Assembly (NCBI RefSeq): GCF_037094495.1
Contig: NZ_CP146612.1
Location: 620,001 to 684,000 of the forward strand
Length of the DNA: 64,000 nucleotides
DNA from: Dehalogenimonas sp. W
Lineage (GTDB): Bacteria; Chloroflexota; Dehalococcoidia; Dehalococcoidales; Dehalococcoidaceae
Direction of reading: 5' to 3'
The notes beneath the pieces are model-generated. The model was given only the letters and a program-made list of their open reading frames with translations, was not told the DNA's origin and searched no databases. This document shows positions 53,170 through 61,710 of the stretch, piece after piece; positions within the stretch are counted from its first letter, which is position 1, and each line of letters starts with the position of its first letter. A program made the translations under genes and the position numbers.

Positions 53170-53197
53170 CAACCCTAATCTCTACAAAAGCCGTAAC

Positions 53198-54622
53198 TTA
53201 CCACCAGCGCCCGGATGTAGCGTCATATTTAAACGGAATTTCTCGGTTCCACCAATCATCCGTATCGTAATTATTGTATCCGAAAGCATCATCCATATTT
53301 CGGAAGAACCCATTGAATATTGTTGTCGTTCCCACTACTCCTTTAACCACTTCATGCACACTTGCAGCATCCAATTTCGAGAACACACATATTCCCTGGC
53401 AGTTACCACACAAGCCTGGATATCTCATGTTCCTATATGGCAGACATGTTTTCCAATTTGCATACCAGGTTCGTACGCCACCAGCATTCCAAGGTCCCGC
53501 CGTATCCCAACTCGGCTCTTTTTCAGTGCTTATTGAACCGCTGGGACAGGTGTCAGCACACTTCATGCAGGTTTCGCAGAACTTGAAGGCTCCGAAATCA
53601 ATCGGCTTTTCATTCGGCACCGGCAAATCGGTGAGCAACATATTTGGTACCCGCCCGACCATCCCATACACCGGATGAATCATAATATTTGCACGCCCCA
53701 GCTCACCCTGACCACCCAGTACTGCAAATCCATTCACGTGTCCTGGGTTACTCCCTACGCCGGTATACCCTAGGGTACGCACAAAGGTCATAACCCGCCC
53801 CTGCAAAAAGTTCAATTCTGAATAAGCTTTAGCGACTGCCGCCCCACCAATATAGCTATCCCAGCTTTGGCCCACTTTATTTGAATAAAGGTTCTGGACA
53901 ACGAGATAACTTATAACGTATTTACACTTCTTGGGAATAACGTACTTTTCCGGAGTAGCATAAGGCTGTTCAACATCCTCAAAAACATAGGGCCGACCGC
54001 CGCTGTCGTTGGCATAAATCAATTTCAAGGTATTGTCGTCAAGTTCTTGAAAGGATACATGCGCTGCTCCAAAATAATGAAATGCAGCTCTAATCATCCT
54101 CGCATTTTCTTCCGCGGAACCCTGATGCTTTGGAATTCCCACTTCCTGTGGTGTTTGAAAACCGCCTGGTAAGACTACCGGGAAATTTGAATCAGTAAAA
54201 AAACTATAGTAGCGATGAGCTTCGTGAATCCAACCCCATTGGGAACCCAATGCTATTCCCAAATCTTTCAGTTCAGCGCCTTTTTTGCCTGATTTTGCGT
54301 AGTCGATCATGCTGGCACGTTGTTCAGCCGCCCACTTTGCGGCAACATTCGGATACCCCTCAGCGCCCTCGGTATCTGCACCAGGATTGTATTGCTTCCT
54401 CAGGTCATACCTGGACATGGCGCTCCAGTCAATTTCTGCCGTAGGTGTATCCTTCTGTTTAACATACCACGGCAGCTTGTGACCGGCCTTTTGACTCGCC
54501 GCCAACTCATCTAAATCATGAAAAGATGGACCGACCGCTGAAGCGACTCCTAACCCAACACCCGTTACACCGAGTGCTTTCATGAAATCCCTCCGGGAAA
54601 CTGTGTTGTGGAATTGAGACAT
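53198..54622 (-). CDS. rdhA: Reductive dehalogenase catalytic subunit RdhA (copy 1)
   Basis: 474-residue reductive dehalogenase precursor, which uses cobamide and two 4Fe-4S clusters to remove halogens from organohalides. The Tat signal is SRRDFMKALG (R10-R11), and the mature enzyme faces the outside of the membrane. First cluster motif CETCMKCADTCP starts at C349; the second is spread as C(x11)CGNCQGICVF. The start is ATG 54622, preceded by AGGAGTGAAG, not the upstream frame to 54703. No rdhB follows it. It is divergent from copy 2 across an AT-rich promoter region. Confidence 0.95.
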   Translation of the reverse strand: MSQFHNTVSRRDFMKALGVTGVGLGVASAVGPSFHDLDELAASQKAGHKLPWYVKQKDTPTAEIDWSAMSRYDLRKQYNPGADTEGAEGYPNVAAKWAAEQRASMIDYAKSGKKGAELKDLGIALGSQWGWIHEAHRYYSFFTDSNFPVVLPGGFQTPQEVGIPKHQGSAEENARMIRAAFHYFGAAHVSFQELDDNTLKLIYANDSGGRPYVFEDVEQPYATPEKYVIPKKCKYVISYLVVQNLYSNKVGQSWDSYIGGAAVAKAYSELNFLQGRVMTFVRTLGYTGVGSNPGHVNGFAVLGGQGELGRANIMIHPVYGMVGRVPNMLLTDLPVPNEKPIDFGAFKFCETCMKCADTCPSGSISTEKEPSWDTAGPWNAGGVRTWYANWKTCLPYRNMRYPGLCGNCQGICVFSKLDAASVHEVVKGVVGTTTIFNGFFRNMDDAFGYNNYDTDDWWNREIPFKYDATSGRWW

Positions 54623-54680
54623 GAACTTCACTCCTAAAAATAAAGAATGGTCATATATTACCATCTGAATACTTATCTGA

Positions 54681-54804
54681 CATCGTACTAATAGCCTAAT
54701 CATATATAGTCCTTTGGTATACTTTTATATACTTCTGTATATATACTTTCGTATATATACCTTATATACTAAATGCTTAGTCAAACTAGTCCTTTAGTAC
54801 GATG
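54681..54804. promoter_or_regulatory. Divergent rdhA promoter region with repeats
   Basis: The 330-base gap between rdhA copies 1 and 2 has no gene. CATCGTACTA (54681-54690) and TAGTACGATG (54795-54804) form a perfect 10-base inverted repeat. Between them, TAGTCCTTT(G/A)GTA occurs twice (54707 and 54787, 80 bases apart) flanking an AT-rich tract with five TATAC-type elements spaced about 10-14 bases (54718-54769). Symmetry suggests joint control of both genes. No MarR, Crp/Fnr or two-component regulator gene lies nearby. Confidence 0.6.
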
Positions 54805-54952
54805 TTATTTTTCGCAACTTAGCGCATAATTCCTCTCGTACCATCCATCATCTTGATGAAAACAGGAGGGCCTTTGGTTTTTGACCTCCGGGAGAGACCG
54901 GAAATTGTTTGCCGTAGTACCTTTGAAGTTTTTTAAAAATGGAGGTCGTTCG

Positions 54953-56404
54953 ATGTCAAATTTTCACAGTACATTAAGCCGCCGTGAGTTTATGAAGGGA
55001 TTGGGATTGGCAGGGGCTGGTTTGGGTGCGGTGGCTGCGGTTGCCCCACAATTCCAAGACTTGGATGAAGCAACCGGCTCAGAGAAAGCTGGCTGGAAAA
55101 GAGCATGGTGGGTTAAAAGTGTTGATGAGCCTTCAAACCCCATTGATTGGTCGCTGATGCAGCGATTAGACCAACGCCAGGTCAATGACTGGATGCCAGG
55201 CGGAAAATTCAATGACTCCCCAGAAATGAAGGCTATCCGCGAAAACAATACTGAGTATGTGGAAAAGTGGAGTACTGAGCGGTTTTATCCCGAGTACAAA
55301 GGTACGTCAACCAGAGACAACGCGATGAATCTGGTAGCCGGCGTGTCTACATCCATATATTCCACCGGTTACACCACACCATTCGATGGGATACAAATAG
55401 TCAAAACACCAGAACAACTTGGAATCCCTAAATGGGAGGGTACACCAGAAGAAAATCTGAAAACCCTCAGAGCCGCGTTCCGCACTTTCGGAGCTGCCGA
55501 CGTCGCATGTATTGAAATAACGCCTGAAAAAACCAGGAAAATTATATTTAGCTACCAGCAACAATGCGCTGAACGACCCTACCCATATAAGGTAGCTAGG
55601 AACAAAAGATACGACTTTGAAAATATTGATCAGGCGTATTACACGGATGAAAAAATGGTAATTCCAGAAAAATGTCGCTATTTGATCGTATGGACCACTC
55701 TGATGCCACCGGAATTAACACTGAGAGAAGGTGTCCCGCTGGGAAAATCAAGCACTAGTCTGGCTTATGCGCGGTCTCAAACGATCAATACCAATGTCAT
55801 GGAATTCATCAGAGCCCTTGGATACCAGACTTTAAGTGCATTCCGCGCAACCATGACACCGGCTGCCCCTAGGGGCATTCTATCTGGGATTGGTGAACAC
55901 AATCGTATGTGCTTGCCAACCATGAGCCCGGAATACGGCATGTTTATCAGGACGGTAAACGGGATTTTAACCGATATGCCGATAGAAACCACCAAACCGA
56001 TAGACGCTGGCATGTATCGTTTCTGCGAAAAATGCGGTATTTGCTCTGTCTCTTGCCCTTACGGCGCGCTACCGCAGGGTGATCCCTCTTGGGATACTGA
56101 ATTTACCGGTCGCAACCCAGATCATCATATTTTCAACGGTAATACCCCCGGCTATGAAGGCTATCGAATGTATGTCAGTTTGTGTACCAAATGTGGTGTT
56201 TGCCAGGGCAATTGTCCGTTCAACACAATTAACCAGTCTTGGGTGCATAGTCTGGTAAAGGCTACAACAAGTACAACTTCATTATTTAATAGTTTCTTCC
56301 ATTCAATGCAGAACAACATGGGATACGGAATCAAAAATCCGGCCGAATGGTGGGACCTTAAGGAGCATTGGAGTTGGGGATATCCCCCTAATTTCGTTGG
56401 ATAA
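54953..56404 (+). CDS. rdhA: Reductive dehalogenase catalytic subunit RdhA (copy 2)
   Basis: 483-residue RdhA with Tat signal SRREFMKGLGLAGAGLG. The first cluster is CEKCGICSVSCP from C358 and the second is the compact classical CTKCGVCQGNCP from C411, whereas copies 1 and 3 have extended second motifs. GGAGG precedes ATG 54953. rdhB follows 34 bases later, then rdhA copy 3, giving an rdhA-rdhB-rdhA order. The substrate cannot be inferred. Confidence 0.95.
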   Translation: MSNFHSTLSRREFMKGLGLAGAGLGAVAAVAPQFQDLDEATGSEKAGWKRAWWVKSVDEPSNPIDWSLMQRLDQRQVNDWMPGGKFNDSPEMKAIRENNTEYVEKWSTERFYPEYKGTSTRDNAMNLVAGVSTSIYSTGYTTPFDGIQIVKTPEQLGIPKWEGTPEENLKTLRAAFRTFGAADVACIEITPEKTRKIIFSYQQQCAERPYPYKVARNKRYDFENIDQAYYTDEKMVIPEKCRYLIVWTTLMPPELTLREGVPLGKSSTSLAYARSQTINTNVMEFIRALGYQTLSAFRATMTPAAPRGILSGIGEHNRMCLPTMSPEYGMFIRTVNGILTDMPIETTKPIDAGMYRFCEKCGICSVSCPYGALPQGDPSWDTEFTGRNPDHHIFNGNTPGYEGYRMYVSLCTKCGVCQGNCPFNTINQSWVHSLVKATTSTTSLFNSFFHSMQNNMGYGIKNPAEWWDLKEHWSWGYPPNFVG

Positions 56405-56438
56405 ACCCTGAAACAAATTAATCGTGAGAGGTTTTTTT

Positions 56439-56720
56439 ATGGAGTGGATAATATTTGCATTTATATTTGGCGCAGCGCTTGTATGGTTCATCGTCTGGCT
56501 AAGAAACAAACAATTATCATTGAAATGGTATGAATGGCTGGTTGGTGGGTTGGGAATTTTGTTGTTGATAGGCTCTGTTCAGCATTACTTGGGATCGCTT
56601 CGCGAGGATTATGCAACTCCAGGGGCTATCGGTGCCTTAATATTTGGACTGCCCGCATTGATTTTGTTAGCTCTGGCTTGGCAACTGGTTGTTAGACGAA
56701 CCAAAACTCAACCAAACTAA
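56439..56720 (+). CDS. rdhB: Reductive dehalogenase membrane anchor RdhB
   Basis: 93-residue integral membrane protein with three helices: EWIIFAFIFGAALVWFIVWL, WYEWLVGGLGILLLIGSV and GAIGALIFGLPALILLALAWQ. The WYEWxxG turn is typical of RdhB. It anchors the Tat-exported RdhA to the outer face of the membrane. ATG 56439 is preferred to the upstream 56424 because MEWIIF matches the family start. It is the only rdhB for three rdhA genes here. Confidence 0.93.
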   Translation: MEWIIFAFIFGAALVWFIVWLRNKQLSLKWYEWLVGGLGILLLIGSVQHYLGSLREDYATPGAIGALIFGLPALILLALAWQLVVRRTKTQPN

Positions 56721-56784
56721 ACCACCAAGCGGTTGTGTGAATAAACCGAAACGTCCAGACAAAATAATGAGAGGAAGCAATAAA

Positions 56785-58200
56785 ATGTCAAAATTTCACA
56801 GTAGTGTAAGCAGAAGGGATTTCATGAAAGGTCTTGGCCTCGCAGGAGCAAGTATCGGGGCTTTATCAGCAGTGGCGCCCATGTTTAGTGATATGGATGA
56901 GGTGATGGGAGCTCCCGCCGGGGATCTCAAACGACCTTGGTACGTAAAAGAAAAGGATACGCCAGCTGTTGAAATTGATTGGTCGCTAATGAAACGTTAT
57001 GACAAAAGGATTTTTAGCACCGGTGATTTTCAAAAAATCAATGACGCATCAAAGGATTTGGTTCTCAAGCTTGAAGGCACGACTGACATAAATGAAGCCC
57101 ATAGTAAATGGGCCAAAGCCAATACCCCAGGGATGACACTGAGAGACCAGGCTTTATGGAACGGGACTCAAATCAGTCGCAGCTTTGAACCTCCATATAC
57201 TTTCTTAGGCCCCCAGAAATCAAAAACCCCGGAAATCCTCGGAGTACCGAAATGGTCTGCAACACCCGAGGAAAACACGCGTATTTTGAGAGTAGCCGGA
57301 AGATTGTTTGGCGCCTTCACCGTGGGCGTTGCCGAACTCAATGAACAAAACATCAAAATCATTTGGTCAAACAATGGCAAACAAGACATTGTGTTCGAAG
57401 ATGTTGACGAACCGTATACTACGGCAACAAAATATGTAGTTCCCCGTAAGTGTAAATATGTCTTTGTTGCCGATACTCGTCATGGAGAACATGCGACCAA
57501 GACAGCTCCCGGAGCAATAATCAATTCCGCCCAACAGATAGCATATTTTACCGCGGCCCATATGGATTCAAGATTCCAGGAATTCTTGCGGACACTTGGT
57601 TACTCCTGCCTGGGTACCAGCCCTGCAGGCTCGGCATCATGGCCTGTGATGACAGGCGTAGGTGAGCTAGGGCGTGGAGCCAATGTTATTACACCCGAGC
57701 ATGGGGCAATGCACCGGAAATTCAACTTCTTTTTCACCGACATGCCTCTGGCGCCCACTAAACCAATCGACGCAGGAATGAATCGTTTTTGTTATACATG
57801 TAAAAAATGCGGTATTCAATGCCCAACCAGTACCATTCCTATTGAGACAGAACCTACCTGGGAAGGTCATGGAGCATGGAATAATTCCGGCGTAAAGGCT
57901 TGGTTCCTCAATTACCCAACTTGTGGTGGTAAATTTGACTACAAGAGTACTTGGGGGCCAGGATACTGCGGTATGTGTATGGCCAATTGTGTCTTCTCAA
58001 AATTCGATGATGCCAACGTTCATGAGATTGTAAAGGCAGTCGCGTCCACCACCTCAGTATTTAATGCCTTCTTCAATAACATGGACGATACCTTCCAATA
58101 TGGACAAAATTGGCGGGCGCATCAAATGGGCGACACATATATTGAGGACTGGTGGAATACTATGGGACCTGAATTCGGTTATCTCACTAGAACCGGATAA
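56785..58200 (+). CDS. rdhA: Reductive dehalogenase catalytic subunit RdhA (copy 3)
   Basis: 471-residue RdhA with Tat signal SRRDFMKGLGLAGASIG. First cluster CYTCKKCGIQCP from C336, second spread as C(x14)CGMCMANCVF. GAGGAAG precedes ATG 56785; the frame extends upstream to 56689 without support. It lies 64 bases after rdhB, is probably in the same transcript as copy 2, and ends at a strong terminator. Like copy 1, its second-cluster layout differs from copy 2. Confidence 0.95.
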   Translation: MSKFHSSVSRRDFMKGLGLAGASIGALSAVAPMFSDMDEVMGAPAGDLKRPWYVKEKDTPAVEIDWSLMKRYDKRIFSTGDFQKINDASKDLVLKLEGTTDINEAHSKWAKANTPGMTLRDQALWNGTQISRSFEPPYTFLGPQKSKTPEILGVPKWSATPEENTRILRVAGRLFGAFTVGVAELNEQNIKIIWSNNGKQDIVFEDVDEPYTTATKYVVPRKCKYVFVADTRHGEHATKTAPGAIINSAQQIAYFTAAHMDSRFQEFLRTLGYSCLGTSPAGSASWPVMTGVGELGRGANVITPEHGAMHRKFNFFFTDMPLAPTKPIDAGMNRFCYTCKKCGIQCPTSTIPIETEPTWEGHGAWNNSGVKAWFLNYPTCGGKFDYKSTWGPGYCGMCMANCVFSKFDDANVHEIVKAVASTTSVFNAFFNNMDDTFQYGQNWRAHQMGDTYIEDWWNTMGPEFGYLTRTG

Positions 58201-58220
58201 AATAATAAATTCCGACTAAT

Positions 58221-58256
58221 AAGGGAAGAGGGGGTTAACCCCCTCTTCCCTTATTT
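58221..58256 (+). terminator. Terminator of rdhA-rdhB-rdhA
   Basis: Perfect 16-base palindrome AAGGGAAGAGGGGGTT/AACCCCCTCTTCCCTT, followed by ATTT. It lies 20 bases after rdhA copy 3. Confidence 0.85.
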
Positions 58257-58372
58257 AAACCAAAGTATTTCAAATCAGCCACCCAACCTCAATATCACGA
58301 GAAAATCAATATCGGGTGGTTCTTTGAAACGCGCTAAAATTAATATAAATGAGCTTGATCATTTTTTGATTG

Positions 58373-58507
58373 CTACACCTGTCCCAGCACCTCAGCCATC
58401 TTGTTAATAATAACAATCATGACCATGACGGCGCCGGTCAGCACCAGCAACCCTACAAAGATGTTGGAGGCGTAACGCGGTTTTGGACTGGTTTGTTTTT
58501 TGACCAT
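58373..58507 (-). CDS. Small membrane protein (44 aa) overlapping the end of the RdhC-like gene
   Basis: 44 residues: a basic N-terminus (VKKQTSPKPRYAS), one long hydrophobic helix (NIFVGLLVLTGAVMVMIVII) and a short amphipathic tail. It starts at ATG 58507, inside the last 55 bases of the 58453-59670 gene in another frame, with GGGGG 11 bases upstream. It could be an overlapping subunit of the NosR-like protein. No comparable ORF was found beside the 51761-52954 homologue. Confidence 0.55.
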   Translation of the reverse strand: MVKKQTSPKPRYASNIFVGLLVLTGAVMVMIVIINKMAEVLGQV

Positions 58508-59670
58508 TTTTCAACAATCCCCCGGCGGACTTTCAGAATAATATCCATTACGGCGCCGATTGGGCACAGATAATGGCACCAGAAATCGTATACAAACATG
58601 GAACCAGCCAGCGCAAAGAACATCAACACCCACTGGTCTTGAGTGCCCTTGAGGCTGAACAATACATTCCAGGGTTCAAACACCGATACGGACGGGTTCT
58701 TCAACGCAAGCACCAGAAACAGTGCTATGAACAACAGGACATAGCGCATATTCCTAAAGACCTTAAACCACTTTGCATCCGGCTGGATGCGCATGCGGAA
58801 GACCGTATGGATGAACTCCTGTACAGCCACGTAAGGGCAGAGCCAGAAACAGTAGAAGTTCTTGCCCAGTATTACCGCCAGGCCTAAAAAGCCAAAAACG
58901 ACAATATATATGATAATAAATGTTTCCAGGTGCGGTGAATACCCGATTAGCCATGAAGCAATGTTGGTCAGACTGAGCGGAACGGAAAGCCAGATGCCGA
59001 AAACGATCAAGCCATAGGCCAAGCTGTAATTACGCAACCAGGTATAGCGCCGCAACCGGGGCGTCAGCCGCAGCAGTACCACCGAGAGAATGCCGAAGAC
59101 AACCGCGATTTCTGGCCAGCCGAATTGGATGGGATCACCCGGTCCGGTATACGGCTGGCCCAGATATGATGCCATTATGGCACGGCCGTCACGAATACCG
59201 ACCGCCACGCCGTTGGACGAAACCGTTGACCCGGTTACATTGTCTATGTCATCAAAAAGCCGCAGCGGCTCGCTGAAGCTTCGCCCAACATACTGCCCGA
59301 AGAAGTTATTGCGCTCCAACGCCCGCCACCAGGGCAGGTCCTCATGGTGTTGGGGAATGTTGACGGCAGTAATCGTGCCTTCCAGTGTCCAGTTTACCAG
59401 CACCGCCATCGGCCCGCCGTACCCGGGTCCTTCGGAGGCGGTGATATAACCAATTTCCTGACCTTCGGCATCTTTAGCCGCATAGACAGTCGCGCCACCG
59501 CTTGAGCGCACTGCGCTGAAGCTGTCAGCTTCGGGCATCGCATCGGGCAGAAACTGCTCATAACCGGTCAGCCCATGGCTGGCCTGACCATATATAGCCG
59601 CGCCAATAAGAGCAATCACCGCCAGGCCTAAAAATACCCGGGAAGTGTGCTTTCTAAAATAATTATTCAA
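58453..59670 (-). CDS. NosR/PceC-like FMN-binding membrane iron-sulfur protein (RdhC-like), second copy
   Basis: 405-residue paralogue of the 51761-52954 protein with the same architecture: N-terminal helix, FMN domain with NVTGSTVSSNGVAVG, then membrane helices with CFWLCPYVAVQE and CHYLCPIGAVMD. The CxxxCP pairs suggest cofactors near the membrane. It lacks the second Cys of the WICPYCA motif found in the other copy (PYVA here). It starts at TTG 59670. It is probably flavinylated by ApbE and lies convergent to rdhA copy 3. Confidence 0.9.
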   Translation of the reverse strand: MNNYFRKHTSRVFLGLAVIALIGAAIYGQASHGLTGYEQFLPDAMPEADSFSAVRSSGGATVYAAKDAEGQEIGYITASEGPGYGGPMAVLVNWTLEGTITAVNIPQHHEDLPWWRALERNNFFGQYVGRSFSEPLRLFDDIDNVTGSTVSSNGVAVGIRDGRAIMASYLGQPYTGPGDPIQFGWPEIAVVFGILSVVLLRLTPRLRRYTWLRNYSLAYGLIVFGIWLSVPLSLTNIASWLIGYSPHLETFIIIYIVVFGFLGLAVILGKNFYCFWLCPYVAVQEFIHTVFRMRIQPDAKWFKVFRNMRYVLLFIALFLVLALKNPSVSVFEPWNVLFSLKGTQDQWVLMFFALAGSMFVYDFWCHYLCPIGAVMDIILKVRRGIVEKWSKNKPVQNRVTPPTSL

Positions 59671-59782
59671 GGATGACGCAACTTTCCGGATAGCGGCACG
59701 CGTTCAGCCTCAAGCCTGCTAATATGGTACTTCCGATACATAACCTGCTAATCACCGGTTTGTTTTCTCAATGTTTGCTCAC

Positions 59783-59820
59783 AATAAAAATCCCGGCCTG
59801 CCCGCACGGGTAAGCCGGGA
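59783..59820 (-). terminator. Terminator of the tat operon
   Basis: On the minus strand: TCCCGGC, internal loop with CCCGTGCGGG, GCCGGGA, then TTTTTATT. It lies 41 bases beyond the end of tatC. Confidence 0.85.
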
Positions 59821-59860
59821 CCACGGCGATATTATATGCTCCGGATTGACAGCTTACAAA

Positions 59861-60595
59861 TCAGCTTTTGGCCTTTTTGCCCTTTTTGACAATCTTAGTC
59901 AGCCAGATACTGAGTTCATACAGAACAATCAGCGGTCCGGCTACAATTGCCTGATTGATGGGATCCATGGTCGGTGTGATAAAGGCAGCCAATACAAAAG
60001 CCATTACTAACCATATTTTCCGTTTTGAAGCCAACCATTTTGATGTAACAATCCCCACCGCCGAGAGAGCAGTCAAAATAATTGGCAGTTCAAAAGCCAG
60101 GCCAATACCTACCAGCAAGCGGAGTACCACATCAATATAATTAGAAACCCGCGGCATTACTTCAATTGTCTCGGCACCAAACCCAAAGAGAAATTGCACC
60201 GCTGGAGGCATTGCCACCCAATACGCAAAAGCAACACCGGAGAGGAACATGATGACAATAAAGGGGAAGAAAGTGAAAATGAACCGCTTCTCTTTTTGAG
60301 TGAAGGCAGGCATCAGGAAAGCGAAGAACTGATACAGCACCCATGGCATAGCCAAGATGAAACCGGCGGTCAAAGAAACCCGAAAATACAGGCTGATCAT
60401 TTCCAGCATCTCGATAGCCACAAGCTGACCAGCGAGATCCCCTGCGGGACCTTTCAAGACTTCAATAATGTCAAACCCAAAGAAAATAGCGATTGCTGTA
60501 CCAACGCCAATACCCGCAAGAGAACGAATGAAGCGTTGCCGCATCTCGGTAAAATGCTGGGTGATGGGCAAACGATGTTCTTCTGCGGTGGTCAT
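59861..60595 (-). CDS. tatC: Sec-independent translocase protein TatC
   Basis: 244-residue six-helix membrane protein that recognises twin-arginine signals. It starts with HFTEMRQRFIRSLAGI (the conserved E and R residues of the first cytoplasmic region), then MPWVLYQFFAFLMPAFTQKEKR and FELPIILTALSAVGI. It ends a tat operon (TatA, TatA, TatB, TatC on the minus strand) and is the gene closest to the rdh cluster, consistent with RdhA and ApbE being its cargo. Confidence 0.95.
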   Translation of the reverse strand: MTTAEEHRLPITQHFTEMRQRFIRSLAGIGVGTAIAIFFGFDIIEVLKGPAGDLAGQLVAIEMLEMISLYFRVSLTAGFILAMPWVLYQFFAFLMPAFTQKEKRFIFTFFPFIVIMFLSGVAFAYWVAMPPAVQFLFGFGAETIEVMPRVSNYIDVVLRLLVGIGLAFELPIILTALSAVGIVTSKWLASKRKIWLVMAFVLAAFITPTMDPINQAIVAGPLIVLYELSIWLTKIVKKGKKAKS

Positions 60596-60625
60596 GTTTT
60601 CGGTTTAATCCTTCTGTTCAGCTGG

Positions 60626-60895
60626 TTATTTTTTATCGCTGCCGCTCAGGAAATTATCCAGTGTTTTACTGCCGGTAGAAGTACTTGATGGCTTTGAGGT
60701 GCTGGAAGGTTTGGTGGGGGAACTGTCAATGGCCTTGGTAAATTCCTTGGTCATGTCAGAAGTGACCTTACGGAAACCACGCAGGAACTCACCCGCCTTC
60801 TTGGCAAATTCCGGAATTCTGTTGGGACCAAAAATGAGAGTGGCGACAATGAGTATCGTAATGATCTCAAATGTACCCATACCGAAAAAATTCAT
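60626..60895 (-). CDS. tatB: Sec-independent translocase protein TatB-like
   Basis: 89-residue protein: one N-terminal membrane helix (FEIITILIVATLIFGP), the amphipathic helix RIPEFAKKAGEFLRGFRKVTSDMTKEF, and a Ser/Thr/Lys-rich tail. It resembles TatA/TatB; assigned as TatB because it is the third small subunit, immediately before TatC, but the split between TatA and TatB is tentative. Confidence 0.8.
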   Translation of the reverse strand: MNFFGMGTFEIITILIVATLIFGPNRIPEFAKKAGEFLRGFRKVTSDMTKEFTKAIDSSPTKPSSTSKPSSTSTGSKTLDNFLSGSDKK

Positions 60896-60956
60896 CTAGC
60901 TACCTTACGCCTCAGCACTTGATTGATTTTACCACAATTGGCTGACATCAGCCGGA

Positions 60957-61187
60957 TTATGAACTACTCTTACCCTTGGCCCGGCGGTTGATTTCTTGAG
61001 CGGCTTCACCATCCTCAAGTTTGGTGATCACCTTCGGGCTGTCATCGTTCTCTTTGCCGCCAAGGGCCTGCCGTAACTGCCGCACACCCTTGCCCAGATT
61101 CTTACTCACCGCGGGAACAAAGGCCGCCCCGGTGATCAGTAATATAATAACGACAACCAGTATGATTTCTAAAACACCAAACCGCAT
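60957..61187 (-). CDS. tatA: Twin-arginine translocase TatA-like subunit
   Basis: 76-residue protein starting MRFGVLEIILVVVIILLITGAAFVPAVSKNLG, one membrane helix then an amphipathic KGVRQLRQALGGK segment and a charged tail. This is TatA-type, though the loop AAFVPAVSKN is less typical than GPNKLP. GGGGGTG lies upstream of the ATG. Second of the three small Tat subunits. Confidence 0.8.
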   Translation of the reverse strand: MRFGVLEIILVVVIILLITGAAFVPAVSKNLGKGVRQLRQALGGKENDDSPKVITKLEDGEAAQEINRRAKGKSSS

Positions 61188-61253
61188 CTGTCACCCCCTG
61201 GGTTGGGGAGATACCTCCCCTTAAGAAAGAGATTACCGGTTAATACCGGACTA

Positions 61254-61514
61254 TCAGGCCTTCTCGGAAGATTCCGGCTTGGGGGCTTCAGCTTCGGGCT
61301 TTGCCTCAATAACCTCAGCCTTGGGGGCTTCCGCCGGCTTTTCAGCCTTAACTTCTTCCTTTTTCTCTTCTTCTTCATCCTCACCGGAAGAGGCCTTCTG
61401 GAAGGATTTCAAGCCTTTGCCCAGCGCCTCACCGACCTGCGGCAATTTGCCGACACCGAAAATCAAGAGAACTATCACCAGGATAATGATCAGCTCCATT
61501 GGTCCTAAACGCAT
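61254..61514 (-). CDS. tatA: Twin-arginine translocase TatA
   Basis: 86-residue protein: N-terminal membrane helix ([36 protein letters not shown], split here) followed by a long acidic Glu/Lys/Pro-rich tail. FGVGKLP matches the TatA hinge. AGGAGG precedes the ATG. First gene of the tat operon; TatA oligomers form the translocation path for folded proteins. Confidence 0.9.
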   Translation of the reverse strand: MRLGPMELIIILVIVLLIFGVGKLPQVGEALGKGLKSFQKASSGEDEEEEKKEEVKAEKPAEAPKAEVIEAKPEAEAPKPESSEKA

Positions 61515-61710
61515 TTCTAACCTCCTGAGTTAGTGCAGGTAATTTCTGCTAACTGAGAATAAATGATACCCCGCCACCCGGACTCCTGTCAATCGTCACC
61601 GGACATAAAACCGCCCAAAACGGCCATAAATTAGCAAACTCTTACTTTGACTGCTAATTTTGACTGCCGCGCCACATCGGGTGATAATTACAGTGGTTAA
61701 ACCCATGGGT

